NCBI GenBank assembly: GCA_035308365.1
Contig: DATGGU010000070.1
Span: forward strand, 73,730-137,729
Length of the DNA: 64,000 bases
DNA from: PALSA-505 sp035308365
GTDB taxonomy: Bacteria > Actinomycetota > Actinomycetes > Streptosporangiales > Streptosporangiaceae
Reading direction: 5' to 3'
The position numbers and the translations under genes are program-made. How positions within the stretch are numbered: the stretch's first letter is position 1; each line of letters begins with the position of its first letter. A model generated the notes under the pieces. The model saw only the letters and a program-made list of their open reading frames with translations, searched no databases and had not been told where the DNA came from. This document shows, piece after piece, positions 1 through 8,564 of the stretch.

Positions 1-1104
1 TCCGGCAACCGCAACTTCGAAGGCCGGATCAACCCCGACGTCAAGATGAACTACCTGGCTTCGCCGCCGCTGGTCGTGGCCTACGCGCTGGCCGGGACGA
101 TGGACATCGACCTGACCTGCGACCCGCTCGGCTCCCGCCCGGACGGCAGCCCGGTGTACCTGGCCGACATCTGGCCCTCGCCCGGGGAGGTCGCCTCGGT
201 GGTGGAAAGCGCGGTGGCCACCGAGATGTTCACCCGCGACTACTCCGACGTGTTCACCGGCAGCGAGCAGTGGCGCTCGCTGGACGTGCCCACCGGGGAC
301 ACCTACGCCTGGGACCCGGACTCCACCTACGTCCGGCTGCCGCCCTACTTCAAGGACATGCCCGCCGAGCCGGAGCCGGTGGCCGACATCCACGGCGCCC
401 GGGTGCTCGCCCTGCTCGGCGACTCGGTCACCACCGACCACATCTCGCCGGCCGGCGCGATCAGGGCGGACAGCCCGGCCGGGAAGTACCTGCAGTCCCA
501 TGGCGTGCAGCGGCGTGACTTCAACTCCTACGGTTCCCGGCGCGGCAACCACGAGGTGATGATCCGGGGCACGTTTGGCAACATCCGGCTGCGCAACCTG
601 CTGGCCCCCGGCACCGAGGGCGGCGTCACGCTGAAGCTGCCCGAGGGCGGCCAGACCAGCATCTTCGAGGCCTCGCAGGCCTACATCGCCGAGGGCACGC
701 CGCTGATCGTGCTCGGCGGCAATGAGTACGGCTCGGGGTCGTCGCGGGACTGGGCGGCCAAGGGCACCATGCTGCTCGGCGTGCGGGCCGTGCTGGCCGA
801 ATCGTTCGAGCGCATCCACCGGTCGAACCTGATCGGGATGGGCGTGCTGCCGCTGCAGTTCCGCCCGGGGGAGTCGGTGGCCTCGCTCGGCCTGACCGGC
901 CGCGAGGCGTTCGACGTGACCGGCATCGCGCAGATCAGCTACGGGCCGGTGCCCCGGGAGGTGACCGTGACCGCGCGCGGTGAGGATGGCAGCGAGCACG
1001 AGTTCCGGGCCGTGGTCCGGATCGACACGCCCGGCGAAGCCGGCTACTTCCGGCATGGCGGGATCATGCAGTTCGTGCTGCGCACCTTGCTGGCCAAGGG
1101 CTGA
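1..1104 (+). CDS. acnA: Aconitate hydratase, C-terminal part (gene starts before the window)
   Basis: The reading frame is open from base 1, so the 5' part lies outside the window. The visible 367 residues are the end of the catalytic core plus the C-terminal swivel domain of a monomeric aconitase of the AcnA/IRP family, which interconverts citrate and isocitrate in the TCA cycle. Diagnostic stretches are LLGDSVTTDHISPAG, FNSYGSRRGNHEVM, NEYGSGSSRDWAAKG and ESFERIHRSNLIGMGVLP; the GSSRDWAAKG loop carries the active-site Ser/Arg of the swivel domain. The [4Fe-4S] cysteines lie in the missing part. The TGA stop is at 1102-1104. The following transporter gene is very close, but I see no functional link. 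Family identity is secure. Confidence 0.97.
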   Translation, partial: SGNRNFEGRINPDVKMNYLASPPLVVAYALAGTMDIDLTCDPLGSRPDGSPVYLADIWPSPGEVASVVESAVATEMFTRDYSDVFTGSEQWRSLDVPTGDTYAWDPDSTYVRLPPYFKDMPAEPEPVADIHGARVLALLGDSVTTDHISPAGAIRADSPAGKYLQSHGVQRRDFNSYGSRRGNHEVMIRGTFGNIRLRNLLAPGTEGGVTLKLPEGGQTSIFEASQAYIAEGTPLIVLGGNEYGSGSSRDWAAKGTMLLGVRAVLAESFERIHRSNLIGMGVLPLQFRPGESVASLGLTGREAFDVTGIAQISYGPVPREVTVTARGEDGSEHEFRAVVRIDTPGEAGYFRHGGIMQFVLRTLLAKG

Positions 1105-1158
1105 CCTTTGACCCGCCCCGTTCGTGGCTCCCAGGAGCTTGACGAACGGGGCGGCACA

Positions 1159-2364
1159 GTGCGGCGGGCCGGCACCCTGCTGCTCGTGGCCGGCATCCTG
1201 GTGCTCGCGCTCAACCTGCGGGCCGCGATCACCAGCCTGCCCCCGGTGTTCCCCGGCCTGGCCGCCCGGCTGAAGCTGTCGGCGACGGCGGTGACCGTGC
1301 TGGCCACCCTCCCGGTGCTGTGCTTCGGGCTGTTCTCGGCGGGCGCGGTGCCGCTGAGCCGCCGGTTCGGCGAGGAACGCGTGCTGCTCGGCGCGCTCGG
1401 CCTGCTCGCGGCCGGGCTGGTGCTGCGCGGCGTGCTGCCCGGTGCCCTGCTGTACCCGGGCACCGTCATCGCCGCGGGTGCCATTGCCCTGATGAACGTC
1501 CTGCTGCCCAGCCTGGTCAAGCGGCGCCAGCCGCACCGGGCCGGAATGCTGATCGGCGGCTACCTGCTGTGCCTGTCGCTGGGCGCGGTCCTGGGCTCGC
1601 TGCTGGCCGTGCCCGCCTACCGGGGCACCGCGCACGCCGCCTGGCTCGGCGGGCCGGTGCGGTTCGTGCTCTGGCTGTGGGCGATCCCCGCCGCCATCGC
1701 CTTCGTCGTGTGGCTGCCTCAGGCGCGCTACCGGACGCGGCCGGACGCCGTGCCCGGGCAGCGTGGCGGCCCGGCCGCCAACCTGGGGGCCATCGCCCGG
1801 CATCCGCTCACCTGGCAGGTGACCGCGTTCATGGGCCTGCAGAGCCTGACCTACTACGCGACGCTGTCCTGGCTGCCGACCCTCCTTCAGGACCGCGGCA
1901 TGACCGCCGCGCACGCCGGGGACCTGCTCGCCCTGATGAACTTCGGCAACGCCGTGACGGCCATGCTCGTCCCCACGCTGGCGCACCGGATGACCGGCCA
2001 GCGGCTGCTGGCCGTGCCCATCGTCGTCTGCACCGGGGCCGGCATCGCCGGCGTCTTCTACGCACCGCTGGGCAGCGCCTGGGCCTTCATGCTGCTGCTC
2101 GGCCTGAGCCAGGGCGCCTCTCTGGGCCTGGCGATCTTCTTCACCGTGGCCCGGGCTCCCGACCCGCTGACGGCCGCCTCCCTGTCCGCGCTCGCTCAGG
2201 CCGGTGGCTACCTGCTGGCCACCGCCGGCCCGCTCACGGTGGGCCTGCTGCACGCGGCCACCGGGGGCTGGAGCGTTCCGGTCGCCTTGCTGCTCGCCCT
2301 GTGCGCCGCCGAACTCGCGGCCGGTTACCTGGCCGGCAGGCCCAAGGTGCTGCCGCCCGGCTGA
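1159..2364 (+). CDS. CynX/NimT-type MFS transporter
   Basis: Predicted polytopic membrane protein of about 400 residues with roughly 12 hydrophobic segments. The first helix begins at once (LLLVAGILVLALNLRAAITSLPP), and this N-terminus with the LNLRAAI motif is typical of the CynX/NimT branch of the major facilitator superfamily (cyanate or 2-nitroimidazole transporters, usually exporters of small or toxic compounds). The substrate cannot be read from sequence. I prefer the GTG at 1159, which places the first helix close to the N-terminus after GGGGCGG. An in-frame TTG at 1108, three bases after the aconitase stop and behind AAGGG, would add 17 residues and is possible. The next gene is convergent. 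Confidence 0.85.
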   Translation: MRRAGTLLLVAGILVLALNLRAAITSLPPVFPGLAARLKLSATAVTVLATLPVLCFGLFSAGAVPLSRRFGEERVLLGALGLLAAGLVLRGVLPGALLYPGTVIAAGAIALMNVLLPSLVKRRQPHRAGMLIGGYLLCLSLGAVLGSLLAVPAYRGTAHAAWLGGPVRFVLWLWAIPAAIAFVVWLPQARYRTRPDAVPGQRGGPAANLGAIARHPLTWQVTAFMGLQSLTYYATLSWLPTLLQDRGMTAAHAGDLLALMNFGNAVTAMLVPTLAHRMTGQRLLAVPIVVCTGAGIAGVFYAPLGSAWAFMLLLGLSQGASLGLAIFFTVARAPDPLTAASLSALAQAGGYLLATAGPLTVGLLHAATGGWSVPVALLLALCAAELAAGYLAGRPKVLPPG

Positions 2365-2386
2365 GGCCGGCCGAGACTTCCAGCCG

Positions 2387-3250
2387 CTAACCCGCGTAGG
2401 TATTGGCCGGGAGGCCCCGGACGCCGGTGGCGGCGACCATGAAGACCGATCCGGCCAGTGGCTGGTCCGCCAGGTCGGCTTCGGTGAAGTTCTCCCGGGA
2501 CGTGGTGACGTACAGGTCGGCGAGGGTGGCGCCGCCGAAGGTGACGCTGGTGACCAGGCTGACCGGAAAGCCGATGACGTGGTCGAGTTCGCCGTCCGGG
2601 GTGTACTTGCGGACCGCGCCGCCCCCGGCCATGGCGATCCAGACGCAGCCTTCGCTGTCTACGGTCAGGCCGTCCGGGCGGCCGGGCACATCGTGCAGGT
2701 CGGCGAACATGCGCCGGTCGCTGACCTGGCCGGTGCCCGGGTCGTAGCGAAGGACGTCCACCTGCTCCGAGGGGGTGTCGGCGTAGTACATGAGGTCGCC
2801 GGCCGGGCTCCAGCCCAGGCCGTTGGAGAGGGTGACGCCGTCGAGCACCGTGCTGACGTCCCCGGTGGCCGGGTCCAGCCGGTAGAGGGCGCAGGCGCCG
2901 GGGTGGCGGGCGTAGGTGAGGGTGCCGCCCAGGAAGCGGCCGGCCGGGTCGCACTTGCCGTCGTTCATCCGGTCGCCGAGGCCGCCGGTCCACAGCCAGC
3001 GCAGCTCGCCGGTGCGTTCGTTCAGGGTGGCGAAGCCGGTCCCGGCGGCCAGGATGAGGCCACCGGTGCGGCGGGTGGCGAGCGCGCCGACCGGGACGCC
3101 GACGCTGGTCATGCTGTCCTGGCCGCTGGCCGGATCCAGGCGGTGGATGTCACCGGCCATGATGTCGGCCCACAGCAGGCTCTGGGTGCTGGCGTCCCAG
3201 ATGGGGCTCTCGGCCAGGTAGGCCGGCTGGGTGACAGGGACAGGTCTCAT
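2387..3250 (-). CDS. SMP-30/gluconolactonase/LRE-family sugar lactonase
   Basis: A 287-residue six-bladed beta-propeller of the SMP-30/gluconolaconase family, which hydrolyses aldono- or uronolactones to the open acids with one divalent metal. Expected metal and substrate positions are visible: the N-terminal AESPIWD (Glu), the central MNDGKCDPAGRF (Asn/Asp) and the late RPDGLTVDSEG (Asp). The ATG at 3250 overlaps the stop of the upstream DapA-like gene by four bases (ATGA), so the two are translationally coupled. The frame remains open further upstream, but that sequence belongs to the DapA-like gene. With the sugar-acid dehydratase genes next door, a role in opening a sugar lactone before dehydration is inferred; the sugar is unknown. 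Confidence 0.9.
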   Translation of the reverse strand: MRPVPVTQPAYLAESPIWDASTQSLLWADIMAGDIHRLDPASGQDSMTSVGVPVGALATRRTGGLILAAGTGFATLNERTGELRWLWTGGLGDRMNDGKCDPAGRFLGGTLTYARHPGACALYRLDPATGDVSTVLDGVTLSNGLGWSPAGDLMYYADTPSEQVDVLRYDPGTGQVSDRRMFADLHDVPGRPDGLTVDSEGCVWIAMAGGGAVRKYTPDGELDHVIGFPVSLVTSVTFGGATLADLYVTTSRENFTEADLADQPLAGSVFMVAATGVRGLPANTYAG

Positions 3251-4167
3251 CGGATGGCCGCCGGGGCAGCGGCGAGGCCCTCGTCGGTGAGCAGGGCCGC
3301 GAGCTTGGCGTACTCCCCGTCCGACAGCGCGGTGCCCGGGGGGACCGGGTGCGATGCGCAGACGCCTGCGATCTGCAGGGCGGCCTTCCAGCCCGCCGGC
3401 GGGTAGCCGGCCCGGGCGGCGGTGACGATCCGGGTGAGCCGCTGCTGCATGGCGAGCGCCTCGGCCAGCCGGCCGGAGGTGACGGCCTGGCAGATGCCGG
3501 CGACCAGGCCCGGCACCAGGTTCCCGCTGCCGGCGATGGTCCCGGCCGCGCCGAGCGTGAGGCTCGCGACCAGCATGATGTCGGAGCCGGTGAGCACGCT
3601 GAAGTCGGCGCCCGCCGTGGCGTAGAGGATCTGCTGGTGGTACTCCATGTCGCGGCTGGAGTCCTTGATCGCGGCGATGGCCGGGTGCGCGGCCAGCCTG
3701 CCGACGACCTCGGGCGCGATCATGATCTTGGTGAAGACGGGGATGTTGTACAGCACCAGCGGGATGGGCGTGTGCTCGGCCAGCGTCTCGTACACCCGCA
3801 GCACGCCGTCGTCGGACAGCGGGTAGTAGAACGGCACGGCCACCAGCGCGGCGGTCGCGCCCGCCTCGGCCAGGCCGTCCAGCTCGGCCCGGCCTTCCCG
3901 GAGCGTGACCAGCGGCAGGCCCGCGATGACCGGCATCCCAGGCGGGGCCAGCTCGCGGACCCGGCGGCACACGGCCTGCCGCTGCGCGCGGGTGAGCAGG
4001 GCGCCTTCCCCGGTGGAGCCGGCCGGGCTGATTCCCTGGATGCCGCCATCGACGACCCGGCCGGCGAGCCGTTCGAGACCGCCTTCGTCCAGCGTGCCGT
4101 CCGCGTGCACCGGGGTGGCCAGCGCCACCATCGCGCCCCCCGGGAGGAACCTCGCGCCCGCTGTCAT
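3247..4167 (-). CDS. DapA-superfamily aldolase/dehydratase, probably 2-keto-3-deoxy sugar acid type
   Basis: A 306-residue class I aldolase TIM barrel of the dihydrodipicolinate synthase/N-acetylneuraminate lyase superfamily. Visible signatures are SPAGSTGEG near residue 48, YYPLSDD near 115, the catalytic Tyr in LYNIP (about Tyr140) and the Schiff-base Lys in AIKDSSRD (about Lys168). True lysine-biosynthetic DapA has Arg two residues after the YNxPG segment (GRT) to bind the substrate carboxylate; here the segment is YNIPVFTK, so a lysine role is unlikely. It is first in a two-gene operon with the SMP-30 lactonase and lies beside UxaA subunits. A 2-keto-3-deoxy-aldonate aldolase or dehydratase is the best inference. 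Confidence 0.85.
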   Translation of the reverse strand: MTAGARFLPGGAMVALATPVHADGTLDEGGLERLAGRVVDGGIQGISPAGSTGEGALLTRAQRQAVCRRVRELAPPGMPVIAGLPLVTLREGRAELDGLAEAGATAALVAVPFYYPLSDDGVLRVYETLAEHTPIPLVLYNIPVFTKIMIAPEVVGRLAAHPAIAAIKDSSRDMEYHQQILYATAGADFSVLTGSDIMLVASLTLGAAGTIAGSGNLVPGLVAGICQAVTSGRLAEALAMQQRLTRIVTAARAGYPPAGWKAALQIAGVCASHPVPPGTALSDGEYAKLAALLTDEGLAAAPAAIR

Positions 4168-4248
4168 CGCCTCTCCCTTTCAGGACAGGCCCGGCGCGCA
4201 TGGCGCCGCCGGGCTTTGCCGGTCCAGGCGATGCTATCCGGTGGGGGA

Positions 4249-4716
4249 TTACTGCTGGTTCTTGCGGGTGTTGGAGATGTTCGCGTAGACCACGTTGACG
4301 ATCCCGATGATGATCCAGACCAGCGCCATGAGCACCAGTGAACCCGCGCCGGGGGCCGACTTCAGCACGATCAGCGTGACCAGCATGGCGACCGCCATCG
4401 AGCCGAGGGCGAGCGTGGTGGTGGACCGGCCGAACCGGTCGGCCCGCAGCGCGCGCTCGGCCCGCAGGCGCCCGCGCATCTGCTTCTTCGCCCGGCGGCG
4501 CATGTGCCGGCAGCCCGCGTACCGGTCGAGTTGCAGCACGATGCGCTCGTCCACCTCGGCCACGACCCGGTTCTCCAGCTCGGCCGCGATCCGCTTGTCG
4601 ATCTCCTCACCGATGCGTTCGACCAGCCCCTCGGCCAGTGCCTGATCGTAGCCGGGACCGAGATCCTGAAGAGCGCCCACCGAAGCGGCGATCTCGCCCT
4701 GACGATCTGCGACCAT
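4249..4716 (-). CDS. Hypothetical protein with coiled region and two C-terminal membrane helices
   Basis: A 155-residue protein I do not recognise. The ATG at 4716 is chosen because it follows GGAGGG at good spacing; an in-frame ATG at 4779 has no such site. Residues about 20-65 are highly charged and helical (repeated E/R/D with heptad-like hydrophobics), then a basic stretch (HMRRRAKKQMRGRLRAERA), then two hydrophobic segments at about 97-118 and 122-145, ending in NTRKNQQ. This suggests a small membrane protein with a cytoplasmic helical N-terminus. It stands between the two sugar-acid transcription units, but nothing in it points to that pathway. Confidence 0.7.
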   Translation of the reverse strand: MVADRQGEIAASVGALQDLGPGYDQALAEGLVERIGEEIDKRIAAELENRVVAEVDERIVLQLDRYAGCRHMRRRAKKQMRGRLRAERALRADRFGRSTTTLALGSMAVAMLVTLIVLKSAPGAGSLVLMALVWIIIGIVNVVYANISNTRKNQQ

Positions 4717-4819
4717 GACACCCTCCGAACGCTTGATCCTGTGAGACTTGTTCAAAACACCATCGGCGCGGATCTTCACACGCAGATTGACCTGCGGGCA
4801 TGTAACCCGGCTAGAGGGT

Positions 4820-4834
4820 TCTGAATAAGCCTCA
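4820..4834 (-). repeat. Solitary copy of the GAGGCTTATTCA element
   Basis: In the 252-bp gap between divergent genes, the minus strand reads TGAGGCTTATTCAGA. The same 12-mer occurs three more times in the hypC/hypD region (35124, 35151 and, inverted, 35246), where two copies bound a small element. This solitary copy may be a remnant end or a target site. No other structure was recognised in this gap apart from the Shine-Dalgarno of the next gene (GAAGGAGG at about 4956). Confidence 0.5.
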
Positions 4835-4968
4835 TCCCTCCGCCAAACCGTACGGAACCCCGCGGCCTGCCGGTATGTGGCTACCCCCCGTCTTGCACCC
4901 TGGGGTTAGCCCTACCCCGCGCGTTATCCTCCGAGCGTTGCCACAACCGCCTTCCGAAGGAGGATCAC

Positions 4969-5262
4969 ATGCCCCCTGCGCCGGAGCGGCCCGGGTTCCT
5001 GGCCCATCGGGAGGGTGACCTTGTCGGCGTCGCGGTGCGGGATCTCGGCCCGGGGCCCGTCCGTGGCAGCTACCTGACCGGCGAGGACACGATCAGCCTG
5101 ACGCTCACCGAGCCGGTGCCGCTCGGCCACAAGGTCGCCCTCACCGACATCGCGGCCGGGCAGGACGTCATCGAGTACGGCCAGCGGGTGGCCATCGCGA
5201 GCAAGGACATCAGGCGGGGCGAGCACGTGCACGTCCACAACGTAAGGAGTGCACGGCTGTGA
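4969..5262 (+). CDS. UxaA-family altronate dehydratase-type small subunit (SAF domain)
   Basis: A 97-residue protein matching the N-terminal SAF-like domain of altronate/galactarate dehydratases, which in many bacteria is a separate small subunit. The stretch PLGHKVALTDIAAGQDVIEYG is the family signature: the loop that helps bind substrate and metal beside the large subunit. A strong GAAGGAGG precedes the ATG. The stop overlaps the GTG of the large-subunit gene by four bases, as expected for partners made in equal amounts. The pair should remove water from a sugar acid to give a 2-keto-3-deoxy acid; the substrate (altronate, galactarate or other) is not determined by sequence. Confidence 0.88.
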   Translation: MPPAPERPGFLAHREGDLVGVAVRDLGPGPVRGSYLTGEDTISLTLTEPVPLGHKVALTDIAAGQDVIEYGQRVAIASKDIRRGEHVHVHNVRSARL

Positions 5263-6419
5263 CCCAGCGAACGCTGACCGGGTTCCGCCGGGAGAACGGG
5301 ACCGTCGGGATCCGCAACCACACGGTGATCCTGCCGGTGGACGACCTGTCCAACGCCGCGGCCGAGGCCGTCGCCAAGCTCGTCCCCGGCACGCTGGCGC
5401 TGCCGCACGCCTACGGCCGGCTGCAGTTCGGGGCCGACCTCGACCTCACCTTCCGGACCCTGGCGGGCAACGCCGCCAACCCCAACGTGGCCTCGGCCGT
5501 GGTCATCGGCATCGAGCCCAACTGGACCGAGCGGCTGGTGGCCGGCATCGCCAAGACCGGCAAGAAGGTCCAGGGATTCGCCATCGAGCGGCATGGCGAT
5601 CTGCGCACGATCGAGGCGGCCGCGCGGCTGGCCGCCAAATTCCTGCAAGAAGATTCCGAACGCAGGCGGGTGCCCGTGGAGCGACGGGAAATCCTCTTGT
5701 CGCTCAAGTGCGGCGAGTCCGACACCACCAGTGGCCTCGGCTCCTGCCCGACCACGTCGCAGGCGGTGGACCGGTGGGTGGACGAGGGCGGGACGGTGCT
5801 GTTCGGCGAGACCAGCGAGCTGACCGGCGGCGAGCACCTGATCGCGGCGCGGTGCGCCAGCGACGCGGTGCGGCAGAAGTTCCAGGACATCTACGACAGC
5901 TACATGGCGATGATCGCCCGGGCCGGGGTGGACCTGCTCGGCTCCCAGCCCACCCAGGGCAACATCCGTGGCGGCCTGTCCACGATCGAGGAGAAGGCGA
6001 TGGGCAACATCGCCAAGACCGGCACCAAGCCCGTGGTGGGGGCGCTGGAGGCCGCCGAGCCCCCGGTCTCGGGACCGGGCCTGTACTTCATGGACACCTC
6101 GTCCGCGGCGGCCGAGTGCATCACGCTGATGGCCGCGGCCGGCGCGGTGCTGCACCTGTTCCCGACCGGCCAGGGCAACGTGATCGGCCACCCCATCGAG
6201 CCAGTGGTCAAGCTGACCGCCAACCCGCTGACCGCGCGGACCATGGCCGAGCACATCGACCTGGACTGCTCCGGCCTGCTGGCCAGGGAGTACGACCTGG
6301 CCGAGGCGGGTGACCAGCTCATGGACATCTGCGACCGGACGATCAACGGCCGGCTCACCTGCGCCGAGGTCATCGGCCACCGGGAGTTCGCGCTCACCCG
6401 TCTCTACCAGAGCGCCTGA
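5259..6419 (+). CDS. UxaA-family altronate/galactarate dehydratase-type large subunit
   Basis: A 386-residue protein corresponding to the catalytic domain of UxaA/GarD dehydratases. Recognisable segments are the N-terminal GFRRENGTVGIRNHTVILP, LSLKCGESDTTSGLGSCPT (conserved Cys and Ser/Asp of the metal site) and the C-terminal GNVIGHPIEPVVKLTANP. The GTG start overlaps the small-subunit stop (GTGA). It works with the small subunit to dehydrate a sugar acid in the cytoplasm. The TGA overlaps the next ATG by one base (TGATG), placing the hydroxyacid dehydrogenase in the same operon. Substrate specificity within the family is broad, so I do not name the sugar. Confidence 0.9.
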   Translation: MTQRTLTGFRRENGTVGIRNHTVILPVDDLSNAAAEAVAKLVPGTLALPHAYGRLQFGADLDLTFRTLAGNAANPNVASAVVIGIEPNWTERLVAGIAKTGKKVQGFAIERHGDLRTIEAAARLAAKFLQEDSERRRVPVERREILLSLKCGESDTTSGLGSCPTTSQAVDRWVDEGGTVLFGETSELTGGEHLIAARCASDAVRQKFQDIYDSYMAMIARAGVDLLGSQPTQGNIRGGLSTIEEKAMGNIAKTGTKPVVGALEAAEPPVSGPGLYFMDTSSAAAECITLMAAAGAVLHLFPTGQGNVIGHPIEPVVKLTANPLTARTMAEHIDLDCSGLLAREYDLAEAGDQLMDICDRTINGRLTCAEVIGHREFALTRLYQSA

Positions 6420-7420
6420 TGCCCAAGCCCGCGGCGGCGGCCCCGGTGGACATCGCGATCACCGAGCACATCTGGGGCGCCCCGCTGGCCGAGCTGGCGC
6501 AGACCAGGTCGGTGCTGCGTGAGCCGGAGGCGTGGCGGACCCCGGCCGGGCTGGCCGCCACGGCCGGCCGGGCCCGCGCCCTGGTGGTGCGCAGCCTCAG
6601 CCGGGTGGACCGCGAGCTGCTGGCGGCCTGCCCCCGGCTGCAGGTCGTCGCCAGGGCCGGGGTCGGGCTTGACAACATCGACCTGGAGGCGGCACACGCT
6701 CATGGCGTCGTGGTTCTCTCGCCCCGGGGGGCCAACGCCGTCGCCGTCGCCGAACACACGCTCGGCCTCGCGCTCGCCCTGGCCCGGCGGGTGGTGGCGC
6801 TGGACGGCGACTGCCGTCGCGGCGGGTGGGACCGGACACCGGGCGGCGAGCTGTCCGGCGGTGTCTGGGGCCTGCTCGCCGCCGGGGCGACCGGCCAGGC
6901 CTGCGGCAGGCTCGCCGCCGCGCTCGGCATGAGCGTGCTCGCCTACGACCCGTACGCGGCCGGCCGCGCGGCCGGGCTGGCCGCGGCCGGCATCCGGCTG
7001 GCGCCGCTGGATGAGGTGGCCGCCAGCGCCTGGATCCTGTCCTGCCACCTGCCCGCCACCGAGGAGACCCGGCACCTGGTGAACGCGGAGCTGCTGGCCC
7101 GGATGCGGCCGGGCGCGCTGCTGATCAACGTTGGCAGGGGATCGGCGGTGGACGAGGCCGCCCTGGTGGCCGCGCTGCGATCGGGCCACCTCGGCGGGGC
7201 CGCGCTGGACGTGCGCGAGCAGGAGCCGCCGCACCCCGGCGAACTGGAGACCATGGACAATGTGATCCTCACCCCGCACGTGGCCGGGATCACCGAGCAG
7301 AGCCAGGACCGGATCCTCCGCGTGCTCGCCGACGGCATCTGCGCCGTCTTCGACGGCCGCAGCCCGTCGTCGGCCGTGCCGCCCGGGCCGCCGTGGTGGC
7401 AGCGCCGGCCGAAAGGATGA
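6419..7420 (+). CDS. D-isomer-specific 2-hydroxyacid dehydrogenase
   Basis: A 333-residue NAD(P)-dependent dehydrogenase of the phosphoglycerate-dehydrogenase-like family. The catalytic triad is present: Arg in INVGRGSAVDE, Glu in REQEPPHP and His in TPHVAG. The nucleotide loop reads GLLAAGATGQACG, so the first glycine of GxGxxG is alanine, a mild deviation. The N-terminal substrate domain has ARAGVGLDNIDLEAA, normal for the family. It is third in the sugar-acid operon and may interconvert a 2-keto acid and a 2-hydroxy acid produced by the pathway (for example glyoxylate, hydroxypyruvate or tartronate-type intermediates); that assignment is inference. Confidence 0.87.
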   Translation: MPKPAAAAPVDIAITEHIWGAPLAELAQTRSVLREPEAWRTPAGLAATAGRARALVVRSLSRVDRELLAACPRLQVVARAGVGLDNIDLEAAHAHGVVVLSPRGANAVAVAEHTLGLALALARRVVALDGDCRRGGWDRTPGGELSGGVWGLLAAGATGQACGRLAAALGMSVLAYDPYAAGRAAGLAAAGIRLAPLDEVAASAWILSCHLPATEETRHLVNAELLARMRPGALLINVGRGSAVDEAALVAALRSGHLGGAALDVREQEPPHPGELETMDNVILTPHVAGITEQSQDRILRVLADGICAVFDGRSPSSAVPPGPPWWQRRPKG

Positions 7421-8412
7421 TGAGACAGGTGCCAGACCAGACGCGGTGGGGGATCCTCGGCACCGCCAGGATCGTGCGCCGGGCCTTCCTGCCCGCGGTG
7501 GCCGAGGCCGGCGGGGTCGCGGCCGTGGTGGCGAGCCGCGACGGCGACCGGGCCGTCAGGTGGGCGCACGACAACGGGGTCGGCCGGGTTGCCGTGGGCT
7601 ACCAGCGGCTGATCGAGGACCCGGACGTGGACGCGCTCTACATCCCGCTGCCCAACGCGCTGCACGCCGAGTGGACGATCAAGGCGCTGCAGGCGGGCAA
7701 GCCCGTGCTGTGTGAGAAGCCGCTCACCGGATCGCTGGCCGGCACCGAGCGCGTCCTCGCCGTCGCCAGGCAGACCGGCACGCTGCTCTGGGAGGCCTTC
7801 GTCTTCCCGTTCCACGACCAGATGCGCCGGGTCCGCGACCTGCTCGCCGCCGGCACGATCGGCGAACTGCGGGAGATCCAGTCGAACTACCACTTCCCCC
7901 TGTCCAGCCCCGGCAGCAACATCAGGATGTCCGCCGAACTGGCCGGCGGTGCGCTCAACGACATCGGCAGTTACCCGGTCTGGCTGGCCCGGCACCTGTT
8001 CGGTGCCGAGCATCACACCGCCTCCGCCAGCGCGATCTGGGATCCGGGCGGGGTGGACGTGGCCACCTGGGGCTACCTCGGCTTCCCCGGCGGCCGCAAG
8101 CTGCTGCTGTCCTGCGGCTTCCGCCGCGCCGAAGACACGTTCAGCCGCCTGCTCGGCACCGAAGGCCAGATCCACCTGAGCAACGGCTTCCACCCCGGCG
8201 CCACCGACCGGTTCGAGGTCTGGTTGCCCGGCCGCGCCCCGGTCACCCACCCGGCAGCAGGCCCCAACCAGCACTCGTTCACCCCCGCCATCCAGCACAT
8301 CCAGGCCGCCATCCAGGGCAGGGAAGCGCCGCGGGAACTCGCCGTGGACACCTCCCTGGGCTCCGCCCGCGCCCTGGCCGACCTGGCCGCAAGCGCCCAC
8401 GAGCGATCCTGA
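7417..8412 (+). CDS. Gfo/Idh/MocA-family oxidoreductase
   Basis: About 331 residues. The N-terminal Rossmann domain opens with WGILGTARIVRRAFLPA, followed by VVASRDGDRA, YIPLPNALHAEW and LCEKPLTGS (the EKP motif whose Lys takes part in catalysis). The second half is the alpha/beta substrate domain. The family oxidises or reduces sugars and inositols with NAD(P). The ATG at 7417 overlaps the previous stop (ATGA) directly after GAAAGG; ATG at 7420 and GTG at 7429 are alternatives, and the frame is also open from GTG 7393. It is last in the operon and may feed a lactone or sugar into the lactonase/dehydratase steps. Confidence 0.88.
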   Translation: MMRQVPDQTRWGILGTARIVRRAFLPAVAEAGGVAAVVASRDGDRAVRWAHDNGVGRVAVGYQRLIEDPDVDALYIPLPNALHAEWTIKALQAGKPVLCEKPLTGSLAGTERVLAVARQTGTLLWEAFVFPFHDQMRRVRDLLAAGTIGELREIQSNYHFPLSSPGSNIRMSAELAGGALNDIGSYPVWLARHLFGAEHHTASASAIWDPGGVDVATWGYLGFPGGRKLLLSCGFRRAEDTFSRLLGTEGQIHLSNGFHPGATDRFEVWLPGRAPVTHPAAGPNQHSFTPAIQHIQAAIQGREAPRELAVDTSLGSARALADLAASAHERS

Positions 8413-8564
8413 ACCTGTCCGCTGGAAGGAACACTTCATGATCCGGTCACCGGCCAACAGCAGGTTAAGCAGGGCGGGGCGGCGGTGATCCTGGCCGCGG
8501 CCCCGGTGGGCTGGACGGTCAGTGCGCCCGGTGCCCCGGTGATTGCCACGTCAACCGGCCGCAT

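Noticed and set aside
3247..4167. Lysine-biosynthetic dihydrodipicolinate synthase
   Set aside because: The carboxylate-binding Arg after the YNxP motif is missing and the context is sugar-acid catabolism.
8413..8564. Short plus-strand frame (64 codons) starting at 8485
   Set aside because: It has no ribosome site and runs into the 3' end of the mutase gene; the gap shows no other structure that I can support.
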